A stretch of 64,000 nucleotides of DNA from Streptomyces sp. NBC_01276 (GTDB lineage: Bacteria; Actinomycetota; Actinomycetes; Streptomycetales; Streptomycetaceae), in NCBI RefSeq assembly GCF_041435355.1, contig NZ_CP108442.1, positions 3,038,001-3,102,000 of the forward strand. The letters run 5' to 3'. Position 1 is the stretch's first letter, and the number at the start of each line of letters is the position of its first letter. The position numbers were made by a program, and so were the translations under genes. The notes below the pieces were generated by a model. The model was given only the letters and a program-made list of their open reading frames with translations, was not told the DNA's origin and did not search any database. Shown here piece by piece: positions 27,927 through 37,217 of the stretch.

Positions 27927-30416
27927 CTACAGCTTCTGGACCGGCGCGTAGCGCAGCAGGAGCCGCTTCGGCTTGGCGTCCCCGAAGTCGATGGTGGCCT
28001 GGGCGTCCGCGCCGGCTCCCCTGACCTCCATGACGGTGCCCAGCCCGAACTGGTCGTGCGTGACCCGGTCCCCGACGGCCAGCGCGATCACCGGCTTGTC
28101 GGCGGCGCGCCGCGTGGCGAACCCGGACGGGCCCGACTTCGTACGCGACGAGGACAGGAACGCCTCGGGCGAGGTCCCGAACGAGGACCTGCCGCCGGAC
28201 GACGACGAGGACGACCCGTACCCGGAGCCGCGCACCGGTCCTGCCGGCTTCTGCGAGGCACCCGTCCGCTTCCACTGGAGGTACTCGGCCGGGATCTCCT
28301 CCAGGAACCGCGAGGGCGGGTTGTACGAGGGGGTGCCCCAGGCGCTGCGCATGCCGGAGCGGGTCAGGTACAGCCGCTCGCGGGCGCGCGTGATGCCGAC
28401 GTAGGCGAGGCGGCGCTCCTCCTCCAGCTCCTTGGTCTGCCCGAGCGCGCGCATGTGCGGGAAGACCCCGTCCTCCATGCCCGTCAGGAAGACCACCGGG
28501 AACTCCAGGCCCTTGGCGGTGTGCAGGGTCATCAGTGTGATGACGCCACTGCCGTCCTCGTCCTCGTCGGGGATCTGGTCGGAGTCGGCGACGAGCGCGA
28601 CCTGCTCCAGGAACTCGGCCAGGGTGCCGGGGTTGGACTCGTCGCGGGCCTGTTCGAACTCCAGGGCCACGGCGGCGAGTTCCTGGAGGTTCTCGATGCG
28701 CGTCTCGTCCTGCGGGTCGGTCGACGCCTGGAGTTCGGCGAGGTACCCCGTGCGCTCCAGGACCGCCTCCAGAACCACGGCCGGGCCGGCGCCGGAGTCG
28801 ACGATGGTCCGGAGCTCCTCCATCAGCACGTTGAACCGCTTGACGGCGTTGGTGGAGCGGGCGGCCATGCCGAAGGCCTCGTCCACGCGGCGCAGGGCCT
28901 GCGGGAAGGTGATCTTCTCGCGCAGCGCGAGCGCGTCGATCATCGCCTCGGCCCGCTCGCCGATGCCGCGCTTGGGCACGTTCAGGATGCGCCGGAGCGG
29001 GACGTTGTCCTCGGGGTTCGCCAGGACGCGCAGGTAGGCCAGGACGTCCCGGACCTCCTTGCGCTCGTAGAACCGGACGCCGCCGACGACCTTGTAGGGC
29101 AGTCCGACGCGGATGAAGATCTCCTCGAACACGCGCGACTGCGCGTTGGTCCGGTAGAAGATCGCCACGTCGCCGGCCTTGGCGTCGCCGGCGTCGGTGA
29201 GCCGGTCGATCTCGTCGGCGACGAACTGGGCCTCGTCGTGCTCGGTGTCCGCGACGTAGCCGGTGATCACCGCGCCGGAGCCGGCCTGGGTCCACAGGTT
29301 CTTCGCGCGGCGGTTCTCGTTGCGCTCGATGACGGCGTTGGCCGCGGACAGGATCGTCTGCGTGGAGCGGTAGTTCTGCTCCAGCAGGATCGTGGTCGCG
29401 TCCTTGTAGTCCTCCTCGAACTGGAGGATGTTGCGGATCGTCGCGCCGCGGAAGGCGTAGATCGACTGGTCGGCGTCGCCCACCACGCACAGTTCGGCGG
29501 GCGGCAGGTCCGGGTAGCCGGGGCCGACGAGCTCGCGCACGAGGGTGTACTGGGCGTGGTTGGTGTCCTGGTACTCGTCGACCAGCACGTGGCGGAAGCG
29601 GCGCCGGTAGTGCTCGGCCACGTCCGGGAAGGCCTGCAGCAGGTGGACGGTGGTCATGATGATGTCGTCGAAGTCGAGGGCGTTGGCCTCGCGCAGCCGG
29701 CCCTGGTACATCGCGTAGGCCTGGGCCAGGGTCTTCTCGAAGCCGTCGGCGGCCTGCGCCGCGAAGGCGTCCTCGTCGATCAGTTCGTTCTTGAGGTTCG
29801 AGATCTTGGCGTTGAAGGACTTCGGCGGGAACTTCTTCGGGTCCAGGTCCAGGTCGCGGCAGACGAGCGCCATCAGGCGCTTCGAGTCGGCCGCGTCGTA
29901 GATCGAGAACGAGGAGGTGAAGCCGAGCCGCTTCGACTCGCGGCGCAGGATCCGTACGCAGGCGCTGTGGAAGGTCGAGACCCACATGGCGTTGGCGCGC
30001 GGGCCGACGAGTCCCTCGACGCGCTCCTTCATCTCGCCGGCGGCCTTGTTGGTGAAGGTGATCGCCAGGATCTGGCCGGGGTGGACGTTCCGCGCGGACA
30101 GCAGGTGGCCGATGCGGTGGGTCAGCACCCTGGTCTTGCCGGAACCGGCGCCGGCCACGATCAGCAGCGGCGAGCCCGCGTGCACCACGGCGGCGGCCTG
30201 CTGCTCGTTGAGCCCGTCCAGGAGAGTCGCCGGGTCGATGACGGGCCGGGGGGCACCGTCCCGGTAGTACGCGTCCCCGCTCAGGGGCACGTCGAACCGG
30301 CCCCCGAAGAGATCGTCCGCGCCCGGCTCCGGGGCGGGGTGGTCCTCGGGCGGGGGCGGCACCTCGTCGGAGGGGGTGAGGTCCGCCAGGAAACTGTCGT
30401 CAAAGAGGCTGCTCAT
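27927..30416 (-). CDS. pcrA: UvrD/PcrA superfamily-1 DNA helicase
   Basis: An 829-residue 3'-5' helicase for nucleotide-excision repair and replication-fork processing. Walker A is AGAGSGKT (residues 88-95). Other motifs: TFTNKAAGEM, DEYQDTN (Walker B), GDADQSIYAFRGA, the LEQNYRST motif IV region, and TLHTAKGLEFPVVFL with ITRARERL near the end. The N-terminal 65 residues are an acidic Pro-rich extension. The C-terminal VGDRVTHDQFGLGTV...FGDAKPKRLLLRYAPVQKL is the PcrA RNA-polymerase-interaction (Tudor-like) domain. GGAAGG precedes the ATG. A damage-type promoter lies upstream. Confidence 0.97.
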   Translation of the reverse strand: MSSLFDDSFLADLTPSDEVPPPPEDHPAPEPGADDLFGGRFDVPLSGDAYYRDGAPRPVIDPATLLDGLNEQQAAAVVHAGSPLLIVAGAGSGKTRVLTHRIGHLLSARNVHPGQILAITFTNKAAGEMKERVEGLVGPRANAMWVSTFHSACVRILRRESKRLGFTSSFSIYDAADSKRLMALVCRDLDLDPKKFPPKSFNAKISNLKNELIDEDAFAAQAADGFEKTLAQAYAMYQGRLREANALDFDDIIMTTVHLLQAFPDVAEHYRRRFRHVLVDEYQDTNHAQYTLVRELVGPGYPDLPPAELCVVGDADQSIYAFRGATIRNILQFEEDYKDATTILLEQNYRSTQTILSAANAVIERNENRRAKNLWTQAGSGAVITGYVADTEHDEAQFVADEIDRLTDAGDAKAGDVAIFYRTNAQSRVFEEIFIRVGLPYKVVGGVRFYERKEVRDVLAYLRVLANPEDNVPLRRILNVPKRGIGERAEAMIDALALREKITFPQALRRVDEAFGMAARSTNAVKRFNVLMEELRTIVDSGAGPAVVLEAVLERTGYLAELQASTDPQDETRIENLQELAAVALEFEQARDESNPGTLAEFLEQVALVADSDQIPDEDEDGSGVITLMTLHTAKGLEFPVVFLTGMEDGVFPHMRALGQTKELEEERRLAYVGITRARERLYLTRSGMRSAWGTPSYNPPSRFLEEIPAEYLQWKRTGASQKPAGPVRGSGYGSSSSSSGGRSSFGTSPEAFLSSSRTKSGPSGFATRRAADKPVIALAVGDRVTHDQFGLGTVMEVRGAGADAQATIDFGDAKPKRLLLRYAPVQKL

Positions 30417-30425
30417 CGCCTTCCG

Positions 30426-30448
30426 AGTTTAGAGGCCGGGACCGACAG
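30426..30448 (-). promoter_or_regulatory. RecA-NDp-like promoter of pcrA
   Basis: Minus strand: CTGTCGGTC (30448-30440), exactly 8 bases, then TAAACT (30431-30426), close to TTGTCRGTG-N8-TANNNT (7 of 9 in the upstream element). It overlaps an inverted repeat GGGACCG-N5-CGGTCCC. The start codon lies 9 bases past the -10 box. Confidence 0.5.
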
Positions 30449-30535
30449 CCGGTCCCGCCCCCGGAAAATCGGTCGGAATCCGCACGGGAGCGCGAGGGCC
30501 CCGGCTGAACCGGAGTGCGCCCGTCCCGGGCTCGA

Positions 30536-30883
30536 TCACGGCTCCGCCACCGCCTCGGGCGGCATCGGCCGGCCCGCCCGCAGCACGACGTCCAGCAGCC
30601 CGGGGAAGCGCGCGTCGAGGTCCGTGCGGCGCAGGGCGAGCAGGTGCTTGCGGCCGCGCGGGTGCTGGAGGATCACGCCGCTCTCGCGCAGCGCCCTGAT
30701 GTGGTGGGTGACGCTGGAGCGCGGCAGGTCGGGGACCACGTCCCCGCAGCAGGACTCCTCGCCGGCCGCCAGCCTGCGGACGATCTCCAGCCGGGCGGGG
30801 TGGCCCAGCGCCGCGAGGACCGCGGCCAGCTCGATCCGGTCGGCGGCGGGATGGGTCGGCTCGGCGGCGGGAGCGGGCGTCAT
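30536..30883 (-). CDS. ArsR-family transcriptional regulator
   Basis: A 115-residue winged-HTH repressor. ELAAVLAALGHPARLEIVRRLAAGEES is the typical opening, and the recognition helix is in PRSSVTHHIRALRESGVI. A Cys pair (SCCGDVVP) precedes the HTH and might bind metal or sense oxidation, though the classical CVC box is not present. It diverges from a small membrane protein gene 92 bp away, a plausible target. Confidence 0.88.
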   Translation of the reverse strand: MTPAPAAEPTHPAADRIELAAVLAALGHPARLEIVRRLAAGEESCCGDVVPDLPRSSVTHHIRALRESGVILQHPRGRKHLLALRRTDLDARFPGLLDVVLRAGRPMPPEAVAEP

Positions 30884-30961
30884 GAGGCCACCCTACGCAG
30901 GTCCCGTACGGCCCCCGGCCGTCGCCCGAACACCGCCGTCGGGGGCTCCGGGGCCGCCCCG

Positions 30962-30967
30962 TACGCT
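30962..30967 (+). promoter_or_regulatory. -10 box of a leaderless gene
   Basis: TACGCT ends 7 bases before the ATG at 30975, and no Shine-Dalgarno sequence is present, so transcription should start at the initiation codon. Confidence 0.45.
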
Positions 30968-30974
30968 CGTCGGC

Positions 30975-31331
30975 ATGACTGTCCTCACCAACGCTTTCGT
31001 CGGCCTGCACATCATCGGCATCGCCTCCCTCCTCGGCGGTTTCCTCACCCAGATGAAGGCCATGGGCGCCGGCACCGCCCGTTTCGTGCCCGCGATGCTG
31101 CACGGCGCGCTCACCATGCTCATAACCGGCGTCCTGTTGGTGGGCTTCCGCGAGATGGGTGACGGCGCCCCCCTCGACCACGTCAAGATCGGCGTGAAGC
31201 TCGCGGTCCTCTTCGTGATCCTGGCGATCGTCTACGTCAAGCGCGACGAGGAGCGAGCGGAGAAGGGCCTCTTCGCGGCGGTCGGCGGACTGACCGTCGC
31301 CAACATCTTTATCGCCGTCCTCTGGCACTGA
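30975..31331 (+). CDS. small integral membrane protein
   Basis: A 118-residue protein with four hydrophobic segments: FVGLHIIGIASLLGGFL, MLHGALTMLITGVLLVGF, IGVKLAVLFVILAIVYV and the C-terminal VGGLTVANIFIAVLWH. It is Met/His-rich in the first half. Beginning MTVLTNAFVGLHI with no ribosome site, it is probably translated leaderless. It is divergent from the ArsR gene. The topology resembles small four-helix integral membrane proteins of unknown function. Confidence 0.8.
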   Translation: MTVLTNAFVGLHIIGIASLLGGFLTQMKAMGAGTARFVPAMLHGALTMLITGVLLVGFREMGDGAPLDHVKIGVKLAVLFVILAIVYVKRDEERAEKGLFAAVGGLTVANIFIAVLWH

Positions 31332-31450
31332 CCCGCCCCTTCCCGGTCATCCGCGGTCGGAGACGGCCAGTTCGGAGCAACTCGTCATCGCCCCGTTACC
31401 TCGGGGTTTAGCGTCCTCCCCCAAGACCGACGGAAGGACGTGAGGCCCCC

Positions 31451-32506
31451 GTGGCCAGTCATCGAAAGCCCCGGCAGCGCCCGCTCTCCGGCGGCACCGT
31501 ACGGACCGCCGCCACCCTCGCCCTCGCGGGCGCTGCCACCGCCACCGCCTTCGAAGGCACCTCGCACGCCGACCCCCAGCCCACCCCCGCCCAGGTCAAG
31601 GCGGAGGTCGACCGGCTCTACGGGGACGCAGAGGCGGCGACGGAGCGGCACAACGGGGCGAAGGTGAAGGCCGACGAGGCCGAGCGCGCGCTGACCGGCC
31701 TGCGCGACGAGGCCGCCCGCAAGGAGGAGCGGCTCAACACCGCCCGCCGCTCGCTCGGCGCGGTGGCCGCGACCCAGTACCGCAGCGGCGGCCTCGGCCC
31801 GGCCCTGCAGCTGGCCATGGCCACCGACCCGCAGGACTACCTGGAGCGGGCCTCCCTCCTGACCCGCGCCGGCGACCGCACCGCCGCCGACGTGGCCTCC
31901 GTACGGCGCGGCCTCGACGAGGTCGGGCAGCTGCGCGAGAAGGCCGCCGGGCAGCTCGCGGACCTGCGGGCCCGGCGGGACGAGCTGGCCGGGCAGAAGG
32001 CCGCCATCGAGGGCGGGCTCGCCACCGCGCAGCGCCTCCTGGCCCGGCTCACCGCCGAGGAACGGGCCGCCTACGAAGCCCGGTCCGGGGGCGGCGCCCC
32101 CGTACCTGCGGGCGTCCCCGGCGCCCGGACCCCCGCCCCGGCGGCCCCCTCCGACGGCTCCCGCGCCGCGCGGGCGGTGGCCTTCGCGTACGCGGCGATC
32201 GGCAAGCCGTACGTGTGGGGCGCGACCGGACCGGGCTCCTACGACTGCTCGGGCCTGACCCAGGCGGCCTGGAAGTCGGCCGGGGTCTCCCTGCCCCGGA
32301 CCACCTACACCCAGATCAACGCCGGGCAGCGCGTCACCCGGGACGGGCTCGCCCCCGGGGACCTGGTCTTCTTCTACTCCGGGGTCACCCACGTCGGCAT
32401 GTACGTCGGCAACGGCCAGATGATCCACGCCCCGCGCCCCGGCTCGACGGTCCGCCTCGCGCCGGTGGACTCGATGCCGTGGGCCGGCGCCTCCCGCCCG
32501 GCGTAG
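31451..32506 (+). CDS. secreted NlpC/P60 (C40) peptidoglycan hydrolase
   Basis: A 351-residue secreted endopeptidase. A basic N-terminus and hydrophobic stretch (TVRTAATLALAGAATATAF) ending in SHA form a signal peptide. Residues about 45-215 form a coiled coil (RLYGDAEAATERHNGAKVKADEAE). The C-terminal NlpC/P60 domain has the catalytic Cys266 in YDCSGL, His314 in THVGMYVGNG and His in MIHAPRPG. It cleaves peptide stems of peptidoglycan. GTG start at 31451. A TAGCGT box lies some 40 bases upstream. Confidence 0.93.
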   Translation: MASHRKPRQRPLSGGTVRTAATLALAGAATATAFEGTSHADPQPTPAQVKAEVDRLYGDAEAATERHNGAKVKADEAERALTGLRDEAARKEERLNTARRSLGAVAATQYRSGGLGPALQLAMATDPQDYLERASLLTRAGDRTAADVASVRRGLDEVGQLREKAAGQLADLRARRDELAGQKAAIEGGLATAQRLLARLTAEERAAYEARSGGGAPVPAGVPGARTPAPAAPSDGSRAARAVAFAYAAIGKPYVWGATGPGSYDCSGLTQAAWKSAGVSLPRTTYTQINAGQRVTRDGLAPGDLVFFYSGVTHVGMYVGNGQMIHAPRPGSTVRLAPVDSMPWAGASRPA

Positions 32507-32565
32507 CGGCCCCGGCGTAGCGGCCCCGGCGGCTCCGGCCCCGGCGGCTCCGGCTCCGCCTCCGG

Positions 32566-33678
32566 CTACGGCGCCTTGACCGTCTTGCTCAACCAGTCGA
32601 AGGTCTGCGGGATCTGCTTCGACCAGGACTCCAGGTTGTGGCCGCCGGTCACCTTCTCCGCGTGGACCGCGGTCGGGCTCTTCGCCAGCCCCTTGAGGTC
32701 CATGCCGGACAGGTAGCCGTCCTGGTCCGCCCCCGACATCCACAGCGAGACCGCCGGCGGGGTGGGGGCGGCCTGGAGGAGGTTCTTCAGGTTGTGGGTG
32801 CGGCGCAGCTCGGGATCCTTCGCGACCAGCGACGAGGGCTCCTGGCCGGGGTCGTTGTACCCGGAGAGGGACACGGCCGCGCTGTAGCGGTCGGGATGCA
32901 GCACCGCCAGCTTGGCCGCGCAGTACGCGCCGGCCGAGTACCCGGCCACGCCCCAGGTGCGGGCCTCGTCCGAGGCCCGGAAGTTGTCGGTGACCATCTT
33001 GCGGACGTCGACGCTGAACCAGCTGTCGGCGTTGACCTTGCCGGGAAGGTTGGCGCAGCCGGTGTCGGCGTTGCCCAGCAGCATGGCGCGCGGGGAGACG
33101 AGGATGAAGGGCTGCACCTTGCCCTGCTTCATCAACGGCTCCAGCACCTCGTGCGCCTTGAGCCCCTGGAACCAGGACTTGCCCGTGCCGGGGATGCCGG
33201 GGATGAGCTCGACCACCGGGAACTTCTTGTCCTTGTAGGCCGGTTCGTCGTACTGCGGGGGCAGCCACACCATGACGTCGCCCTTGACCCCGGAGATCCC
33301 GCCGTCCAGTTCGGTCTTCTGCACGCGCCCGCCGAGGCCCTCGACCGGCTCGAACTTCTGCCGCACCTTCGGCTCGGCCTTGACCTCCTCGGCCTTCTTG
33401 CCGCCGAGGCCGTCGGCGCCGAGGTCGGGGGCGGCGGTGACGTACTTCCCGGTGCCGAACAGGTCGCCCCAGCTGGCGTAGAAGTTCATGTCGCGGTTGA
33501 TGGCGACGAACACCAGGGCCACGGCCGTGGTCTGGGCGAAGACCACCATCGTGCCGCGCACGGCGAGGCGTGCCACGGCGGGGCCGCGCACCTTGCTCCA
33601 CACGGCCAGCGGCAGGACGACGGCTATCACGGTCAGGGCGACCACCGCCGCGAAGAGGGGGGTCCCCGTCAGGCTCAT
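32566..33678 (-). CDS. membrane-anchored esterase (antigen 85/esterase D-like)
   Basis: A 370-residue protein with two N-terminal membrane helices (LFAAVVALTVIAVVLPLAVW, GTMVVFAQTTAVALVFVAI) and an extracellular alpha/beta-hydrolase of the esterase D/antigen-85 type. The nucleophile elbow is GYSAG (Ser near residue 246), with GGHNLESW near the C-terminus carrying the catalytic His. The family includes acyltransferases, but Streptomyces lacks mycolates, so an esterase role is more likely. ATG at 33678; a TTG lies four codons upstream. Confidence 0.85.
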   Translation of the reverse strand: MSLTGTPLFAAVVALTVIAVVLPLAVWSKVRGPAVARLAVRGTMVVFAQTTAVALVFVAINRDMNFYASWGDLFGTGKYVTAAPDLGADGLGGKKAEEVKAEPKVRQKFEPVEGLGGRVQKTELDGGISGVKGDVMVWLPPQYDEPAYKDKKFPVVELIPGIPGTGKSWFQGLKAHEVLEPLMKQGKVQPFILVSPRAMLLGNADTGCANLPGKVNADSWFSVDVRKMVTDNFRASDEARTWGVAGYSAGAYCAAKLAVLHPDRYSAAVSLSGYNDPGQEPSSLVAKDPELRRTHNLKNLLQAAPTPPAVSLWMSGADQDGYLSGMDLKGLAKSPTAVHAEKVTGGHNLESWSKQIPQTFDWLSKTVKAP

Positions 33679-33718
33679 CACGCCACCCAAGAGTCCGCCG
33701 CGCGCCCCGGCGGTTGCC

Positions 33719-33757
33719 CCCGGCCCCTGCGGTGTGGATCACATCGCGGGGGCCGGG
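33719..33757 (-). terminator. terminator of the sensor kinase/regulator operon
   Basis: Inverted repeat CCCGGCCCC (33719-33727)/33749-33757 with extra GCG/CGC pairing inside, 10 bases past the regulator stop on the minus strand. Confidence 0.6.
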
Positions 33758-33766
33758 CGGGCGGGC

Positions 33767-34465
33767 TCACACCAGGCGGCGGGCGGTGGCCCAGCGGGTC
33801 AGCTCGTGCCGGTTGGAGAGCTGGAGCTTGCGGAGCACCGCGGAGACGTGCGACTCGACGGTCTTGACCGAGATGAACAGCTGCTTGGCGATCTCCTTGT
33901 ACGCGTACCCGCGCGCGATCAGCCGCAGCACCTCGCGCTCGCGCTGGGTGAGCCGGTCCAGGTCCTCGTCGACCGGCGGCGCGTCCGTGGAGGCGAAGGC
34001 GTCGAGCACGAAGCCGGCCAGCCGGGGCGAGAACACGGCGTCGCCGTCCTGGACCCGGTAGACGGAGTGCACCAGGTCGGCGCCGGTGATGGTCTTGGTG
34101 ACGTAGCCGCGGGCACCGCCGCGGATGACGCCGATGACGTCCTCGGCGGCGTCGGACACCGACAGGGCCAGGAAGCGCACCGGGTTCTCGGCCGCCGTCA
34201 TCAGCGGGGCGCAGCGCCGCAGCACCTCGACCCCGCCGCCACCGGGCAGGTGCACGTCGAGGAGCACCACCTCGGGGCGGGTGGCGGTGATGACGGTGAC
34301 GGCCTGGTCCACGTCGGCCGCCTCGCCGACGACCTCCACCCCGGTCCGGGCGGTCTCCCCGATCTCCGCCTGGACCCCGGCGCGGAACATCCGGTGGTCG
34401 TCGACGAGCACGACCCGCACCCGCCTGGTCTCGGTCCCGCTCACAGCGCTGTCCTCGGTGGTCAT
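33767..34465 (-). CDS. NarL/LuxR-type response regulator
   Basis: A 232-residue two-component regulator. The receiver has acidic pair VDDHRMFRAG, phospho-acceptor Asp in LLDVHLPGG, and conserved Lys in YVTKTITGADL. The C-terminal LuxR HTH runs LTQREREVLRLIARGYAYKEI...ISVKTVESHVSAVLRKL. Its ATG overlaps the kinase stop by four bases (34462-34465), so the pair is translationally coupled. Likely targets are the divergent PspC gene and cell-envelope genes. Confidence 0.95.
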   Translation of the reverse strand: MTTEDSAVSGTETRRVRVVLVDDHRMFRAGVQAEIGETARTGVEVVGEAADVDQAVTVITATRPEVVLLDVHLPGGGGVEVLRRCAPLMTAAENPVRFLALSVSDAAEDVIGVIRGGARGYVTKTITGADLVHSVYRVQDGDAVFSPRLAGFVLDAFASTDAPPVDEDLDRLTQREREVLRLIARGYAYKEIAKQLFISVKTVESHVSAVLRKLQLSNRHELTRWATARRLV

Positions 34466-35748
34466 GCCGCCCTCTCCATCTCCAGCTCGACTTCCGTGCC
34501 GCCGTCGGGCGCGGACCGCAGCCGTGCGGTCCCGCCGTTGCGCTGCATCCGGCCGATGATCGATTCTCGTACGCCCATGCGGTCGTCCGGTACCGCGTCG
34601 ATGTCGAATCCCGGACCGCGGTCCCGTACGGACACGAACACCGTGCGGCCCTCGACCTCCGCGTACACCTGCACCGGGCCCCCGTCGCCACCGTACTTGG
34701 CGGCGTTGACCATCGCCTCGCGCGCGGCCTGGACCTGGGCGCCGAGCCTGTCGTCGAGCGGGCAGTCCCCGACGACGACGACCTCGATGGGGACGCCGTG
34801 GTGGTCCTCGACCTCGGCGGCCGCCTTCTTCACGGCATCCGCGAGGGTGGCCGGTTCCTCGGCCTCGTCCTTGCCGGTGCCCTCGGGCTTGTAGAGCCAG
34901 TTGCGCAGCTCCCGTTCCTGGGCGCGGGCGAGGCGGCGGACCTCGCCGACGTCCTCGGCGTTGCGCTGGATCAGGGTGAGGGTGTGCAGCACCGAGTCGT
35001 GGACGTGGGCGGCGACCTCGGCGCGCTCCTGGGCGCGGATGCGCATCAGGCGTTCCTCGGAGAGGTCCTGGGTCATCCGGATCAGCCAGGGGCCGGCGAG
35101 CAGGGCGACGCCGACGAGGACGGCGAGGGTGGCGGTGAGGACGTTGCCGAGCTGGGCCGCGGAGCCCCGTACGACGATGAACACGGTCAGGCCCATGCCG
35201 ACGAGGACCACTCCGGCCAGCGCGCGGGCGCCCTGGAGCAGGCGCGCGTTGCGTCCGGCGGCGGCGCTCCAGTGGGCGCGGCGGGCGTTGTCGGCCTGCC
35301 GCCAGACGAGGACCACGCCGGCCCCGACGAGCAGCGTCGGCCAGATGTAGCGGCCGTTGGCGCCGCCGACGCTGAGCTGGGAGAAGAAGATGCCCGCGCC
35401 GACGGCCAGCGCGACCAGTCCGGACACCGCCCCCTTGTCGGGCTTGCGCAGGCGCCGGGTGCCGTCGGGCAGGACCTCGAAGAAGGAGTGGTGTCCGGTG
35501 CTGCCGCCCACACCGAGCGGGACGAACACCCAGAACGCCGCGTACAGCAGCACCCCCAGCCCGTCCCCGAACATGAACATGCCGAGGAAGGCGAGCCGGA
35601 CCCAGATCACCGGCAGCCCGAGGTGGCCGGCGAGGCCACGGGCGACGCCGCCGAGCATCCGGCCGTCGGCGCTGCGGTAGAGCTTGCGCTGGGGGACTTC
35701 CTCGCTGTCGGGCGCGTGCGGGGGTCTGGGTGCGGCGGCTACGGGCAT
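34462..35748 (-). CDS. PspC-domain sensor histidine kinase
   Basis: A 428-residue kinase. An N-terminal PspC domain (KLYRSADGRMLGGVARGLAGHLGLPVIWVRLAFL) is joined to several membrane helices. A HisKA_3 dimerisation region follows with the phospho-His in AEVAAHVHDSVLHTL. The HATPase domain has an N box in REAMVNAAKYGG and a G box in DRGPGFD. This is the LiaS-like arrangement for sensing envelope stress. ATG at 35748 is chosen; a GTG at 35763 is in frame. Neither has a good ribosome site. Confidence 0.93.
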   Translation of the reverse strand: MPVAAAPRPPHAPDSEEVPQRKLYRSADGRMLGGVARGLAGHLGLPVIWVRLAFLGMFMFGDGLGVLLYAAFWVFVPLGVGGSTGHHSFFEVLPDGTRRLRKPDKGAVSGLVALAVGAGIFFSQLSVGGANGRYIWPTLLVGAGVVLVWRQADNARRAHWSAAAGRNARLLQGARALAGVVLVGMGLTVFIVVRGSAAQLGNVLTATLAVLVGVALLAGPWLIRMTQDLSEERLMRIRAQERAEVAAHVHDSVLHTLTLIQRNAEDVGEVRRLARAQERELRNWLYKPEGTGKDEAEEPATLADAVKKAAAEVEDHHGVPIEVVVVGDCPLDDRLGAQVQAAREAMVNAAKYGGDGGPVQVYAEVEGRTVFVSVRDRGPGFDIDAVPDDRMGVRESIIGRMQRNGGTARLRSAPDGGTEVELEMERAA

Positions 35749-35879
35749 GACACCAAGGGTCACACGCGCGGGCGGGACGCGGCATCAGGGCGGTCCCCCA
35801 GTTCCTCCGGGGGGATATCAGGGTTGCGCCAGGGTCGGACCCGGTGCCGCGGCGCCGGGCGGGCCGTCACCATGGACCC

Positions 35880-37217
35880 ATGACCGACGTACACGACGCT
35901 CCGCACGGGGGTCCCCCCGGACGAACTCCGGGAGAGGCTCCCGGGGCACCCGCCCCGGCCGACCGCCCTCCCCTGCGCCGCAGCAGGCACGACAAGGTCC
36001 TCGCGGGCGTGTGCGGCGGCCTCGGCCGGTACTTCGGGCTGGACCCGGTGGTGTTCCGGATCGTGCTGGGCGTGCTCGCCGTCACCGGCGGCGTCGGCCT
36101 GATCTTCTACGGGTTCGCGTGGCTGCTGCTCCCGCTGGAGGCCGAGGACGACAGCGAGGGCAAGAAGCTGCTGACCGGCCGGGTGGAGGGCTCCACCCTG
36201 GCGGCGGTGTTCAGCGCCCTGGTCGGCTGCGCCCTGTTCCTGTCGATGATGGACAACGGGGTGCTGGGGGCCTTCTCGGTCCTGGTCATGCTGGCGCTCG
36301 GCGCGGCCTCGTACTGGTCGCAGCGCCACCGGCAGGCTCCCGAGGCGGAGGCGGAGACCCCCGCCCCGCACCGGCCCGCCCCGCACCGGCCCGCGCCGCC
36401 GGAGACGCAGGCGCCGCCCGTGCCCGGCAGCCCGTCCTGGTGGCGGGACCCGCTGGTCAAGGACGGCACCACCGGCCCGGTCGGCACGACCGGGTACCTG
36501 TGGGGCCCGGACGACGAGGACGGGCCGACGAGGACGGGCAGCGCCCCGGCCGAGCCGCGCGCGAACGGCGCCGCGCAGCGGTCGCGCGGCGGCATCGGGG
36601 GCCGGGTGTTCGTGCTGGCCCTGCTGGCCGGGGGCGGCGCCACCGCCTCGGTGTGGCACGGCAGCACGCTCGGGCACGCCCTCCAGGTGGGGTTCGCCGC
36701 GGCGCTGGCCGTCTTCGGGCTGGGGCTGGCCGTCAGCTCCGTCAAGGGGCGCACCGGCTTCGGCACGGTCCTGCTGTCCCTGATCACCGCCGGGCTCCTC
36801 GCGGGGTCGGTCGCCCTGCCGCGCGAGATCGGCACCGACTGGCACAACGCCGACTGGCGCCCGGCGGCGGTGGCCGACGTCCGGCCCGAGTACCGCTCGG
36901 GCACGGGGCTGGCCACCTTGGACCTGAGCCGTCTGGACGTCCCGAAGGGCACCACCGTCTCCGTCCGCGCCGCCATCGACGCGGGCCGGCTGAAGGTCGT
37001 CGTGCCCCGGGAGGTCACGGCGCTGGCCGACGTGTCGATCCGGCTCGGCGACATCCAGTTCCCCGGGGAGGGCGGCCCCGACGTCCGCATCAAGAGCGGC
37101 GGAGAGACCCGGCGGGCGAGCCTGCCCCCCGCCGTCGGCACCGAGGCCGGCGGGACGATCGAGCTGCACCTGGACGCGGGTGTGGGACAGGTGGAGGTGG
37201 CCCGTGCGGCGTCATGA
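35880..37217 (+). CDS. PspC/LiaF-like membrane protein
   Basis: A 445-residue protein with an N-terminal PspC domain (RRSRHDKVLAGVCGGLGRYFGLDPVVFRIVLGVLAV) and further helices. A Pro-rich cytoplasmic loop (APHRPAPHRPAPPE) follows, then two helices and a C-terminal beta-rich domain resembling LiaF/DUF2154. It diverges from the PspC kinase operon; in LiaFSR-type systems the LiaF-like protein inhibits the kinase, and I infer a similar role. The start is the ATG at 35880, without clear ribosome site. Confidence 0.88.
   Translation: MTDVHDAPHGGPPGRTPGEAPGAPAPADRPPLRRSRHDKVLAGVCGGLGRYFGLDPVVFRIVLGVLAVTGGVGLIFYGFAWLLLPLEAEDDSEGKKLLTGRVEGSTLAAVFSALVGCALFLSMMDNGVLGAFSVLVMLALGAASYWSQRHRQAPEAEAETPAPHRPAPHRPAPPETQAPPVPGSPSWWRDPLVKDGTTGPVGTTGYLWGPDDEDGPTRTGSAPAEPRANGAAQRSRGGIGGRVFVLALLAGGGATASVWHGSTLGHALQVGFAAALAVFGLGLAVSSVKGRTGFGTVLLSLITAGLLAGSVALPREIGTDWHNADWRPAAVADVRPEYRSGTGLATLDLSRLDVPKGTTVSVRAAIDAGRLKVVVPREVTALADVSIRLGDIQFPGEGGPDVRIKSGGETRRASLPPAVGTEAGGTIELHLDAGVGQVEVARAAS

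Noticed and set aside
28056..31331. 1091-codon plus-strand frame opposite pcrA and beyond
   Set aside because: Most of it is antisense to pcrA; only the last 119 codons (from ATG at 30975) form a plausible protein.
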